Assembly: GCA_012064415.1 (NCBI GenBank)
Contig: SSNU01000067.1
Location: 305,543-369,542, forward strand
DNA length: 64,000 bases
Origin: Gyrodactylus bullatarudis
Lineage: Eukaryota; Platyhelminthes; Monogenea; Gyrodactylidea; Gyrodactylidae
Direction: 5' to 3'
The position numbers and the translations under genes are program-made. Below, in pieces: positions 36,201-51,200 of this stretch. Position 1 is the first letter of the stretch, and each line of letters begins with the position of its first letter. The notes under the pieces were generated by a model. It saw only the letters and a program-made list of their open reading frames with translations, was not told the origin of the DNA and did not search any database.

Positions 36201-39200
36201 TGAATGCAATAGCATTTCCGCATACACACTCGATCATCATTATTAAATGTTAAATAAACAAAATCCATTCTTGTTTTTATATGAAAAAGAATACTTTCTA
36301 GAGTTATTTCTACTGATTATTACTAGTATTATTGATTTCTTGTCAGTTCAACTGGGGAGGAGTAATAGGTTATGAAACATGTATACCTTGTGTATAGAAC
36401 TATTATTGTATTTATCAAAATATAGGGTACTTTACACATACATATAAGTATAAACTTGTATGTAAAGTTTGCTTTTTAAACTATTTTATCACTCATATTC
36501 GAAAATTGCTTCAATGCCTAATGAATTTTTATTTAAAACTTTTCAAACTGATTTTCTTTGCAACTCGATGTTGGCATTTAATTTCAAACTCAAGTTGAAA
36601 CTCGATCACCCCTAAATCATTTGGTGATTGAATCTTTCGAGGTACATTTGCATTGAAAAATCTGATTTTTCAATCTTATTTCTATTTTCTAAGCAGATTT
36701 AAGAATCATTAAACTTGAGATTATTCTGATATAAATAGTATTCGCTTCTGACCTTTGAAATAACCCACCTTGATATTTTTGTAAGAATGAGTTAATCTAT
36801 GTGTTCAAAAAAACTATAATCTTCAACTACCTTGGCCAATGTGAGCTTTTTCACTTTTCTCTCCACTGTTGCTAATTATTGGAGAGTTTTGGTGTTTTTT
36901 CAGCTTGCATTCTTTTCTTATTTTCTTCAACTTTTACTATTTCTTTCATGATTTGTAAATTATTATCATGAACCATTAATTTATATCATTTTTGAGGAAT
37001 TAACACTGATGATTTGCTTCAAGAAATGTACATTTTTAAAAAATATATCTTCTTCGGATTTTCTAAATTATGAATTTAAATTGATTTTCGGACGTGTTTG
37101 AAAAACTACGTGAATTACTTATTCGTAAGCAAGTCGACGTTCATATTATTCATATTATATAATATGAATAATAATTATTATTTAAAAAATATCTTATCAA
37201 AACAAGCTGTCTCATGAGTGATCCTATGAGGCTTAAAAGGTTAACTAAAATGTAAAGAGTTTTATATACCCGCCAGATATATTCATACATTATTTTGTTA
37301 ACATAATGGGATAATCTGTGACTGCTCTTGGCGAAGAAAACTATTTTAGGAAAAATCTTCTGGCTTATTCATATCTGTATATAAGTTTTAGTTTACTATA
37401 TTTTTTAAAGGACGAGGGAGTTATTCTGCATTAGGAGAGGACACTACTGTATAGTATTGATTTACTTACTTAGAATTTAAAAAATTATTCACATGAATTA
37501 TATCCCAATAAACAGTTAGTACAGCTAAAGTACGTCGGAGTTAAACGAAATATTCCCAGTTTATCATTGGTAAAGGAATGTTCATCTTTTCTCTAATTCA
37601 GATTAATTAATCTGTACAATTTTCCGCTCATTCTTTTCAATATAAAGCTAATTGATATGAAGTTTGGAATCTATGATTTTTACAGAAATCTCAAAATTTT
37701 TATCAAGAATTCGAATTTGTTAAAGATTTCTCATGTTGCCCAGTTTTACCGTTTAAAGAAAAAAATTCTGAAAAAAATTATTTTTATAAAGAATATGAAA
37801 AAATCGAGATTTCTGTTAGAAACATAGATTCCCAACTTCATATCAACCAACTTTAGTTCAATTTTGTAAAAGAGACCAGTTAGAAATGGCAAGATCGAAA
37901 AAAAGTTTGAAATTCCAAAAGAAATAATTTTCTTTTTATTTTTCAGTTAATAACTCATTCTTAGAGCCGAGATTAGAATCTTTTTAACGAAAATTGGGGT
38001 TTCAAAAGCGATTTCACTGTACAGTTCGGAATTGGTTTTTGTGTACAAACTCGAACTTAGCGATTTTAAATGAATTATATTTTAAAGTACTTCTATTGTA
38101 TTTCTTATGTAAGTTTTATCCAATAGAGCTTTCACAGAATCAAAAACAATTGAATTTTCTATTGAGAATAACTATCTTGTGCGCTTTGTTACATTTCCAC
38201 TTAACATAAAAGTTTAAAAAGACATGGTTCTTTAATCATTATTCTGCCTACTTGCTTAATCTTCAAATTCAGTATTTTTAATATAAATTGAGTGATCTAA
38301 TTGCTGTTAGAATAATAAAAATTTCTCAAAGGTTCTTTTTGCCCATTTACAGATGTTCTACCGACACTTCAATGTGCTGCCAAGGAGTCATAACTAAACT
38401 CTGAAAAAAACAGAAACTATCAAAATCACTCTTGAATGCTTAGATATTTTTTTTTGAAATAATAAGATTTTCAACATTTTCTCAAATTGAAGCAGAATCA
38501 TTATTCTGCATGCTTTTATTCCTTTCTTGAAAGAATACATTACTAAATTTAGACATATTAATATAATTCATTCAATATCAATTTTTTCTTGTACCCATTA
38601 TATGCTATAGCCCGAAAAAGAAACATTGAATTTCATTTGTTATAGATTTTGACCAATGAAATTTGAGTATGAGTTCAAGATTTTCAGAGTAACCCAACAT
38701 TCATACTTCTCTTCATTTCTTCCAACAAATTTTGTTGATCATTCTTAAATTCGACCAAATAGCTTCTAAAGTACCATTATAGATACAAATAAACATTCTT
38801 ATTCAATATTGCATGGTTTGTTCTTCAACACGATAGAAAGCATTTTTTGGTATTATACTTCATCTTAGCACTTTTTGGCACACCATTATTCTTTAACAGT
38901 GTATTTTAGGTGTCCTTCTCTGCTTGGCAAGATTTTATTTTCTTACTACTAATTTGAATAATCTGGTGAAAATACATGTTTAGAAAATGATTTGAGGGAA
39001 CAATTTTGACGATGATTGGCTAGGAAGATTAGAACAAAGAAATTCATTTTTATCAAACATCAAATAGTCTCTATTTATGTATATCTGTTTAGCTTAAAAG
39101 ATTGACAAATCTTTCTATTAATATCATCTCTTTCAATCGAATATGCTCAGTTTTGTTTCACTCATGCAAAATCATTTTAATTCCTCTTGATCTAGAACCG

Positions 39201-42200
39201 ATTTCACGAATTTAAATCAAATGCTTCTTTTTTCAGTTGTCTAGAAGAATTCTGAGCTTTGAAAAAGATGCCAAGGAAGCAAAGGTTACCGACGAGATGG
39301 GCGCAATGAATGCAGCTGTCGTTCAAGCTCTGAGATCAGCTAACCGCACTGATGAATACATCAATTCTGCAAACTATTTGTCTGGTCAAAATCGCGGAGA
39401 ATATGACCCAGGTGAGAATTCTAGAAAAATTATTTCATTTATATCTTTTCGTTGTTACTTGATTCGTTAATGGATTTGTTTATCTAGAATTAATAAAGTT
39501 TTACGAGAAAATTTGTAAGTTTAGATACTATATATATATATCTTTTCGGGTTTATTAACACCTTTTTCCTTATTTCTCTCAACTTGTAAATTCTTAATGA
39601 TTCGAAAAAAATGACCAAAGAATAAATTATTTGATCTAATACGTTAAATTTATAAAAGCACACATTTAAATCAAGTTCGTTTCTATTTTTTAAACTCATG
39701 TTATCCTCGCCACATTTTCTCTAGGCGATGGCTTAATGAAGATGCAGCAAAGCTTTGGCATTGTAACCGTACATTTTCCTACCTTTGTTGATGACGTCAA
39801 AAAGGTTGCCTTCCTCAGACGTAAGGAAGGTGCTATGGAAAATCGACTTGAGGAGAATGAACCACAAGCTCAAAACCTGATATCTGCAGCCAAGGTTGTG
39901 GCAGATTCCTTTACTGAACTATTCAAGAGTGCCAGACCATTAGCTGGTAATATTATTGTAAGTTTTTTCAACGAATTTGAGTTTCCTGTTATTCTCATTT
40001 TATTTTAGATGAAAACTGAAAATGGTCACATGGAATCAGCTGATGTTTACATTGACGAGAATGGTGTTCAACATCCAGACGATAAATACAAGACGAATAC
40101 TAGAAAAGCTATACTCGATGCTGTTAGTAAAGTCGGTGAGGCTAGCCAAGAGTTCTTATCTAAAGTAAATCATTCTTCCAACATCAATGAGTCAATAAAT
40201 CAAAATATCCAGGAAGAAAAGAACTATCAAGTGAGTAATCTCCTCTCTGAGAATCTGAGAAAATTTTTCTACAAAAGTTATAGATAAACAATTCAAAAAT
40301 TTATTTAGACAAGAATTGCCAAAGTAAGATATTTACTACAGGGTTCACGTATAAATTTCTGGAATCTTACCATCTATTAATGGATTTTTGATGTTTTTAG
40401 AACTATCTTGTTGAATTGGCACGACGTGTTGCTGAAGAGACAGCTAACCTAGTGATAAGTGCCAAGAACTTGGCTATGGTCGACCAAAATTCCCATCAGA
40501 ATGAACGAATTTCCTCAATTATCGACCGAGAACAAATCGTACAACTTGCTACAAACACCGGATTGGCAACATCTCAACTTGTAGCCTGTACCAAAATCTT
40601 GTCTCCAACAATTCAACAACCTGCTTGCCAGAATAAACTTTCGGAAGCTGTCCTTGATGTCAGTCAGTCTGTTGAGGCTGTCCTCCAGATGGCACGCAAC
40701 TCTGAGGCAAGAGCAATTCAAGCTCTCGACATGGGTTCAATCTATCCTAATGAGATAGAAGGACTGAATGCAGTTGTCCAAGACACTGAAACATCCGCAA
40801 TGCGTGTTAGACAAGCTCTTCACGACTTAAACCAGCATCTGTCCACTCTCGATGTTAATGTATGTTTATTAAAAGGTTAACTGTTTCTCACCTTATATTT
40901 CTTTATTATTTTAGATCTATTATAATGACTCTTTGAGAACATTTCAAAATTGTTATAATGAGTTTCTTCAAGAACGTGATGTCAAAGGTATGCTCACAAG
41001 TGCTCGAACCCTTGCTACGGTCAGCAGTCAAATGGCCAATGAATTTAATCAGCGTGCAAAATCAATCGAGGTGGTCAACGATATTACTTCAGACAAGCAA
41101 AGAAAGCTGTTTCTCGCTGCCCAACAGCTCACCGAAGCAACATCGAAACTTGTACAATCAATCAAGGTAATGAATTCATTTCACTCCAACATTGTCACCC
41201 CATTAATAAATGACATTTTTCGAAATTTTCAGGCTGCTGCTCACAATTCAAACAATCAGAATTTAATTGAGCTAAGAGAGAATGTGAATTATCTCCATGG
41301 TGTTATCAATCAGACCAATGCTGATATTATGCAAGATCAACTTATTAAAAATCTGCAATCAGTTGCCAGAGCTACATTGACGAATGCAACCCAACTCATT
41401 AATACCTCGTGCAAGGCGGCTGAACAGTCTAGAGCTGTCAACTATAATGTAAGTATTTATTTCATATTTAGCAGTATTCACAGTGAAAAATGTTTTTAAT
41501 AACGTAATTTGATTTATCTAGATTCTTGATGATTGTCAGCAAGTTGATAACCTCAATCCTTCCATTGCTGTTGCAATTCAAGAGTCACGAAGGTATTCTG
41601 ATGACGCCCTTGCTCAGCTTGAACTTATAACAACATGTCAACAGTACCTTGAAGTGAGTCATGTTTCAAATTTTAATTTATAACTTGACTCTTGATATTT
41701 ATTTTTTTATTGAATTTTTCATTAGTTCTCATAATTATGAATGACCTTAAAACATATTCTTTTTCAATTATCACGGTCGAAATTTAAGATCACAATTATT
41801 CAAAAAACATATTTTCAATTGATTTTCAAGAAGTAAAAATGAACAAGGAATCGAAATTCGACTCTGATTCTTTAGACCACTTATAGCAAATTATATTTTC
41901 TTGTGTAATTTGGATCCTCAAGTTCAAAAATATAGAAATTTCTTGTCAACTCAAAGTTAATTGAATTTCTTTTATTTTGGCAACTCATCAGTTACTTTGC
42001 TGAGACTCTCGATGAATACTTGTCCTCCTGGCTACCCGTGAAAACTATCTGCTAGCTTTATTTGTATATATTCTTATATACTTGAGCCCATGAATAGGGC
42101 AGTATTCATTAGGGATAATTTTTGAAAATTAGTAAATTTTTTCCTAGCCCTAATTCGATAGAATGTTTAAAGGCGGTTCTAATAATGTATAACACTAGTA

Positions 42201-45200
42201 GGTTCTGAGAAAGTCTTAGAGGTGTTGTAAATAGGTTGAATGATTTTCCTATCTAAATGTATTGAAAGTCGAAAAACCAATTATTTTCGAATTTTTGAAA
42301 GCTATAAATAATCAATTTTAGAATAAATTTTTATTGTTGAAAGCTAATTATTTGTCTAAGCCAACCATTTAGATCAGATATTTTCTTGAATCAATCAAAA
42401 ATACCATGGATTGCTGTAAAAATTTACACACTACTTGAAAGTAGTGGGATTCATTTTGGTGAAAAAATGCAATTTTTTAAAACTTTGTTGTATTGACATC
42501 ACCCCTAGGAAAAGGTTTTATCTGAGAGAAATTTCACACCTAGATTCCTCAAATACTAAAGCATCTTTATTTATGTAGGGATCTGTGAATTTTCGAAAAA
42601 TTGTTCTTAGAAAGTTATCCCTAGTATTCATTGTATCACCAAACAGTGTTATAAGTACAGTTTAGAGTGAAACTATTTTCAAAAATTTATTGATCAAAAA
42701 CTTCATTTGAGAAGAAAATAAAAAGCATTGTGCCTGATTTGTAACTAATCAATGGATAGATAACATGTTAAAAGTCTATCCCTAGAGAACTGCTCAACTC
42801 TATAAGGAATTTAATGGAATATAAAATCATTTTAAGCATTTTTTTCTATGTTTGAAAATGAATTTTGAAATTCTCCAACATTTTTGCATAGGAAAATAAT
42901 AAATAGGAAAAAAAAAAATTAATTTACCTCACTTTGCAGGAGTGGCTCAGTGGATAGAGTACCTACCATAATCACTATTATTACTTCACGAGTTCTATAG
43001 TGTTTACTCTTATGCATTTTTTGAGAATTTTTACATATGTTCTCAGATAACTCTGAGGATAGATTTTAACATTAATTGAATCCTCTTTTTCTGCTTATTA
43101 CTAAAATCTATCCCAGAATTTTTTTGTTGATAGTTTTTTAAAATTTTTAACACACTATGACCATTAAGAGAAGATTTTAGGAATTCAATCTCATTAATTA
43201 CAAAATGCTTATTCTTACAAGTAATTTTAATAGTGCAAGATTTTCAAATTTTTGGGAAAATATAATAGAGCCGAAATTTCATTTTTAGGCATTCAACAGG
43301 AAAAAACGACTTGTCTACTTACAAGTGAAACTTTTTATTCTTAAGATTTATTGGTTCAAGATTATTTAATAAATGATTGAATGATTTGTATTAAAAATAG
43401 CAGGACTTTTAATGGGAAAAATATTGATGAAATGAAAATTTAGAATTTTTTGCACTATTATAACTAATTAGAGTTAATGAAAAATTTTCACATTAATCTA
43501 ATTAATTTTTCAATCAAACATAGGGTTGAGACATCATGTTCTATACACCATTAGAATCCTCTCAAGAAACTGGATTAGATTCTAATTCAAGTTTTATATC
43601 GGAGATTTGAAAAATCTACCTTCAATGACCATTGCAAATTTAAAATGAGAGAAAGCTAGCTTGGGTAATCTCGATTTTTAATTCTCGATTTTTTTTCTGG
43701 GTTTTTAAACTTGTAATTCAGGATTATTCTAAAGAAATTGGGCACAGTGGTCACTGACTCATCAGTTACCTGTTGAAAATGGAAACCATATATGAATCCT
43801 TAAACTGAACATGTGCATGTGGTTTATTTTAGAGTGTCATCATGAAACAATAATTGACCTTAAATTTTTCTGATTATAATCAAACTTTCTTTTTTGGTTA
43901 TATACTTGTTAGTAGTTCATATCTGTTAGTTATTATTATTTTTAAGATTTCAATGTATATTTTTTTCTTTGTTCATATCTCTGTACAATATTGTTAACGA
44001 TGAATCTTTTTAGTTCTAAATTCTTTTTGTATACTCGCTTCATAAATGTTGTATATTTATATACGAATTGAATTGTGAATTTCAAGATGTAATATTTTTT
44101 CTGATGACTAATCAACATTATTTCTTCGTATGAGTCATTTTGTCTAGTTTGAAGATGATGATTTCTCATCATAATCAACCTAGAGGTACTCAAACTGTGT
44201 TGAGAATCAACTTTAAACACCTTCTACAAAGTTAAATTTCGTCGTTACTCATTTTCTGAATTTAACTCATGTTTTTTTTCCAATTAGGCTTGCGAAAAGT
44301 TTATCCATTCGAATCACTGGCTAGCGCCAACAATAACGGATGGATCACTAAAGTTATCCCTAGAAGAAGGAACTATTCAACTCTCTGATTCAGTATCTGT
44401 TTTGAGAGCTTGTCTCTGCAGTGTTCAGCCATTGGCCAGACAACTTCAATTGACCGGAACTCTGGCCAAGCTTAAACGACTCCTTAATGACACACACAGC
44501 ATAAATTCTCTGTTTGAGTTCTACTCAAAGGATCGGAATAAAAATCCAAAGGATGTCGTGTCTGTTGCCTCAAGTCTTCACGATGTTAATTTAGCTGTGA
44601 GTTCTATTATTTACAGCCATCTTGAATAATTTTCAAATCCAAAAATTTCTTCCTAGAATACTTTTAAACTATTAAACTCAAGTGTTCAACAAGGCCAGCA
44701 TGCGGCTCATACAATTCACGAGAGAATTTCAACAACTGGCTTACCTTCATCTGGTCCTGAAGACTGGCGAGGACCCCTTAGTAGTGATTTGACTGAAGCA
44801 ATCGCCGATTTGGTTAATGCTACTAGAATAATTTCTGTACCGGAGAGCATCCAACAGACACACGGCTATGATCAGTCCATTGAAAGTATGCATAGTGATG
44901 ATGTTAAGAAGAACTTGATTAATTCAACAATGGCTTCTTGTGAAAAATCCTATCAACTGGTTAGTTTAAATTAACAAAATTCCCCGGTAGAAAAGAGTTC
45001 TCACCATAGTCAGCCCTATTTCAACAATAAACACATTCAAATACTTGATTAATACCTCGATTGATATTTTTATCATTTATGTATCAATTGCTAGAGGGGT
45101 ATATTTGTAAAAAAAATTTTTAACCTAGATGTAGGACTCACATATTATTCTACAATCTACACTATACATCTACAATTTGAAAAAAAATTATTGATTTTTT

Positions 45201-48200
45201 TCACATTTCTGTCGGATTATTCTTATTTATTTATTTTTTTTCCAAATGAATTAAAACTTATTATCAGAATATCAAAATTTATGATCATTGCTAAAAACAA
45301 AACAAAGCAGTGCTAAATTGGTTGATTTTCAATCTTAAGTTATGGACAAAATACTTGCCAATGTCAACTTTATTGTTTATAGGTTCATGATATAATCGAA
45401 GTTAATCCAATGGCCAGTCTGAATCTTGATCAGTTCACAGCTACGACAAATGAACTGCTTGACAGCCTTTCAAATTGTCTCAACGCTCTTCCCGGACAAA
45501 ATCAAATTTCTGATGCCATTCGAGTTGTAAGGAGACGTCAGGAGCTATTGTTAAATACTCCAAAGCAATTCGGCCAGCCTGTTCCAGATGTTGAACAACT
45601 TCAAAATTCATGTACGATGAAAATTATGGAATTTAATCAAGTTAGTAATGTATATTTACTTATAAGTAACTATATATACTTAAAAAAGTAAAATAAAACT
45701 TATCAAACTTGTTTATTATATCTCGATTCCAGACTCAAATTTATGTGTTGAAATATTTTCTGAGCTTCTATTTGTTAGAGAAATCCTTTATTCAGAGAAC
45801 GACTGTATTCTCGTGGACTGAACTGATATAAATTCATCTCAGTTCCGACATTTGATTCATTATGTGTTGCGGCTTCTAAAACGCAAAAGTAATGAATAAG
45901 ATTATTTCTCCAACTGATGAAAGAACTGAAAAAGTTTATAAGTCTATATACAATCTTCTACAATCCCTATGTTTTTTATCAATTCAGGCAACACGAATGA
46001 TGGTTTCCAGTTCGACTGTACAACAATTCAAGCAGTCAGCACACGAGTTTTCTCGAAAATTCACTCCTCTGATTGATGAATGTGAACTGTTGGCAAATAC
46101 AAATCGCCAATCGAATCCAACTGTAAGCAAAGAAATTGACATTGGTCTCGAGGAGGTTTGTGCAAAGTCAATTGTCTTTTTGAATGACGCCAAGAGGATG
46201 TGTTGTCATCCAGACACTGCAGTCATTCATCAACAGTTTGCCGAATCACAAGCGTTAGTTAATTTCAGTTTTAATCAATATTTTCGAGATCTCTCTAATA
46301 CGAAATTTCAAATTACAGACAAATCAGTGACTCCTTGAATCGTGTAATGATAGCAGCCACAAGTAACATGGACTCTACTCAGCGTACAATACAGATGGCT
46401 ATCAGAAAAATGAGGTCATCTTATGAACTATTGGAGTCTTCCTCAAGGTCACTGAACAATGCCACTTATCATGAGAATATTCAAAAAATGACAGACTTGA
46501 CATCTGTAAGTTATTAGATACAATAGGATTTATTATTTTTATAAATTTCATCTTTCTTTTAGCATTTGTCCGAGTCAATCAGGGGCATGGCCATAACTTC
46601 ACAGGAAAATCAAGACATAATTCCTCATGTCAAGAAATTCTCCGAGTCTATGAGTAAAATATTGGAACATACTGCACAAATTTCCTATCAAATTGGAGTT
46701 TCAAATCCAGCCAATGAACCCCGTCGGCCTGGAATAGTCAACTTTGAAGTTTTCAACAAGGCCCAAATTCAACTTGAATCATGTTGTCGAGCATTGGCAA
46801 GCAAAGAATTGTCCAATCAACAGGTTAGTATTTTTCTTTGAACTCGTTATGATTTAAATAATTTATAATAAAAACTGTAATAATTCAGCAACCTCATTTC
46901 TAGGATCTTGGAAAAGTAAGAATGATTTTATTTGGTGACTAATCCTATTGATTTTCTTCAATCTGGGTCTCCTGATTTGATTAAATCCTATTTATAAACA
47001 ATCCAGATGCAGATGGAGAAATTTCTGAAACATTTACATTGAAAGTTTTCCTTCTAGTTTGACCTTCTCTTTTTAAGTATAAAGGTTTCAATCTTTTTCC
47101 AGAATTGTCTAGGTGTAATCTAATTATACGTTGTTGATGCAATAATAAATCATTAGCGCAAAAATGATTAATCTTCCAAATACATAGTATGTAATAAATA
47201 AATTCAATGATATCTAAACTGAAACTTCCCGAGTAAAACATCTCAGATATGCATATTGATCCTTATTGATTACGATTCTTAAATTATCTATCAGCAATCG
47301 AAACCTCAATGCCATAAAAATTTAGTGTTGATTTATTGAACACAACCTGTATTCTACAGTTCAGATCGAAATTATAACCCTGAAATCAATCGCAAAAATT
47401 AAACTGAAAATTTTCAATAATCATATTTAGTAATATTCTTATTTAATGCTAAAACACTCTCTGTTTGATTTGATTTTTACCTTTAATTATTCGTTATAAT
47501 TAGGATTATAATCCAATTTTAAATATGGATCAATCAGAATGAAGTATAATGAAGTTGAGTATTAAGTAGGATTGTTTATCAGGCTTTTGAAAGTCGTAGA
47601 TATGAAGCTAGTTGAAGATGGTAATTTATGATTTTTACAAAATTCTTAATTTTTTCATCAAGAAATCGAATTTGATCAAGATTTTTTGAAATCTAGATCA
47701 CGAGGCCCTCTTTCAGAATACAGAGAAAAAAATTTGAGAAATCAATTTTTAAGGAAAATACGGCAAATTTGAAATCTTGAAGTAGCGCCGAATTCCCATT
47801 TTTTTGAACTTTAATTTTTTGATGATTTCAATGTGAGAGAGTGATCAAAACTTGATTTTTAGGATCTCAATTATAAACCGATTATCATCATAAAAATTTT
47901 GATAAATTCTTTCTGTATTCTGAAAGAGGGCCTCATGATCTAGATTTCAAAAAATCTTGATCAAATTCGATTTCTTGATGAAAAAATTAAGAATTTTGTA
48001 AAAATCATAAATTCCCAATTTTATATTAGATTCTAAGGATTTTTATTCTAGAAGAACGTTTAAATTACACTAAAGTATCTATATTCCCACCCTACTTCTA
48101 TCTTATTTGTAATCAGATGAAAATTCCAAATGTTTTTAGTTAATCGCATTGAGTGAAGATGTTGAAACAATGTCAAAATCAATCCTCCACGGATGCCAAC

Positions 48201-51200
48201 AGATTTCCAGTCAATTTCCTGGAATAGACATTCGTCATCAAATCAACGAGACATCGAACAAACTAATTAATGATGTTGATAATCTCAAAATGACTGCTAG
48301 AAGTATGAATGAGTCTGGTCAGATCAAGTCAGAGAGAATCTTCCACTCTATCCAGGGTCACTTGAATTATCTCGTCAACCTAATTATGACAAATCCACAT
48401 TTGAGTGGGCAAATTACAAAAATATCCAACAAAGCACGGGATGTAAGTTCACTTGTCAGATTAAACGAATTATTTTGTTTTTTTCTATGGAAAACCAGAA
48501 AATTATCTTGTCAGATTTTTCTCTTGTTCAAACTTAGTAATTGTCATCTCTTGATTGATAAAATGTTGATAGAATATGCCTATTCAAGAAATTAAATGGC
48601 TCTGATTTCGGTGAAAAAAATTTTTTTTAATTAAATTTTAAAAAAGAGCCTTAGAAATTGCTAAACTGCTCTATTAATTTAACATTTAATTTTAGTCACA
48701 AAAGCCTATTATTGCTTGTGGACAAGCAACGCTGAATGCTGCTGAATCGATTCTCTTGTCAGCTGAAAAAATGTCACAGACCTCAGGAATACCACATAAA
48801 GATGCTAATGAGCTTGCTGCAATCAAGGAGCATCAATTCGATGAATATTCCAAGACTAGCAAAGAATTTTCAGCCTCAATCGATTCACTATTCATTGCTA
48901 TCAAGTAAGTTAATATGAGAAAATGATAAATAGGATATATTCTAATTTTTCTATTTTTATTGGTTTGCTGATTGAATCTTTTGAATATTTTAGTGATAAT
49001 GCCCCTGGTCAACGTGAATGTCAAGCGACAATAAATAATATCAACAAGTTGATGCACAAACTCAACAATGCTCAACGAAGTATTATATCCCAGACAATGT
49101 CAAAGAATTTTGAACAATCTGAAGAGGGTTTCCAAACAGTAAGTGTCTCTCTTAGCTAAAATCTCTTCTGGCTTACTGCCTTGTTTGACTTGCTATAGAT
49201 AGTTTCACATTCTAATATTTTCTGGTTTTTAGCAAATTGCATCGTCAGCCAGAGCAATTCTCGAAGTTTCCTGTCAGTTAGGAGATACATCTAAAAGGGA
49301 TGCAGAGTCTTTGGCTTTCAAGGTCCAAAACTTTAATGGTTTATTCGATCCATTAGTCAACTCTACGATTGGAGCTGCATCGAGAAGTGTTGAGAATGAC
49401 GCTGCTTCTGGAACACAACTCATCTACCTGGAACAGACAAAAACAATTCTCGAAGCTGCTGAACAACTCGTTGAGGCTGTTAAATTTGCTGGCGGTAATC
49501 CCATGGCTACGAACAAACATCAGGCAGTTGACAATGCCGTCAAAGATGAAATTCAGGCCTGCCAGGATCTCATAAAAACCCTTGATGATATCGCTAGCCG
49601 ACAAGGGCACATTTCAACATTGATGCAAAACCTGATTTCAACTAAGAGCAAAGTAGGCTTGAAATTCATTTCATCTATCGTTATTTCTGATGATTTCAAT
49701 AAAATAAGAAGATATCAAATTATTTTAGGAGATTTAGAAATAAGATATATATAAGGGCCATATGTACATTTCATATATTTGAAATCTTGAAGTAGCGCCG
49801 AATTCCCATATGCTCAATACGTGAATATTTGAATCAAATTATTTCGCAACTGTCTCTACCCTGATAGCTTGTAAAGAATTTTCTCTCTAATTCAGATCGA
49901 TGAAGATTCATTCAATCAGTCGATTGGCCAGAGGATTATTAATCCCCCACACGCTTCCATTAGCCGAGAATCTCCAGCTAACATTACAGTACTTCAGAAT
50001 CATCTTCTGGAGTTAGCTAAAGAGATGCAGTTGGTCGAGAGGAAAATCCTCGAAATGGCAAGAGATCGTCATGCTAAACTAGTCCCATTGTCTAATAAAA
50101 TAACGCAGGTAAAATTAATAACCAAAATCCTTTGTTTATCAACCTTAATTCTACTCCTTTTAGATTTATAGTGAAAAAGTGAATACTTTCCGTCAGATGA
50201 CAACAAGCAAGTCGGCTGATCTTGATTTATTGAGCTCGCTTCGTCTTGGCCTTAAACGAATCGGCGAATCAACAACGACCTTTGTTAAAGCTACTGGCAG
50301 CGGAGGTTTATCAATACAGCCGATGTCTTCAGCAGCTAATGATATTATTTTGGACTCAAATGTTCCACAAACCTCTGCTCATTATGGACTCAAGTATCTT
50401 GACGAGGAAGCTCAAACTCTCGACAAACGTTTGACAGAGTTTATCGACTTGCTAGAACGTCAAAATCCTGGCAGTTCTGCATGTTTAAGAGCTGCCAGTA
50501 CAGTCAGTGGAATCATTGCTGATCTAGATACGACAATCCTTTTTGCTAGCAGTGGAAGCGTTCATCCCAAGAATATACCTAATATCGAAAGCCACATGAA
50601 GAATTTAGAGAGTTCACATACCCATATTGATATTAGTGGGTCAGATCCATTCACAATCAAGTTAGTTTTTATATTCTTTCTCAAGAATTGATAAAATTCA
50701 AATTTTCTCACGTCCATACATATTTTAATGCGTTCTCTTCAGAAAGGCACAAGAACGGTTAGTTTTTTAAACTCTCTAACTGTAGAAATGCTATTTTATT
50801 CTTAAAAAGCTTTATTTTATTAAACTTTTATGTAGAAATGGTTTAATTTTTACCTTCTAAGGAAATTATTTTATTAAATGTTTCTTAATACAAAGGCAAG
50901 TTTTACTCAAGATGTAATGAGAAATATCAACTTTATTCATTTCTTAAAACATTTCACTAGTGACAGTGATGGTGATTCAGAGTAAGGAATTGTCTGTTTT
51001 CTCTCTTATTACAGAGAACAACTGTTTAGCTTGCATGAAAATATCTGTTAAACTCTACCGAAGAGAGCCTAAAAATGTTTAACGCCAACTCTCATCGGTA
51101 GTCTTACCAAAATATTTAACTGTATAAATTTTTGACGAAAAAGTTTAGAATTTTATAAACAGGTCAATTTCACAAATGATGACTCAAGCCAAACAAGCAA

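Larger units (their letters stand above)
36078..39236 (+). other. Talin intron 9
   Basis: 3.2 kb with the second Penelope-like fragment and its hammerhead-like core, and the short MITE at 37643. Nothing recognised in 37860-39236. Confidence 0.8.

Noticed and set aside
39490..39699. 69-codon ORF in talin intron 10
   Set aside because: Low-complexity, intronic, and without a homologous motif.
45892..45987. Open frame joining exon 20 of talin upstream to an ATG
   Set aside because: It ends in a standard TTCAG acceptor and the sequence does not resemble the rod; treated as intron.
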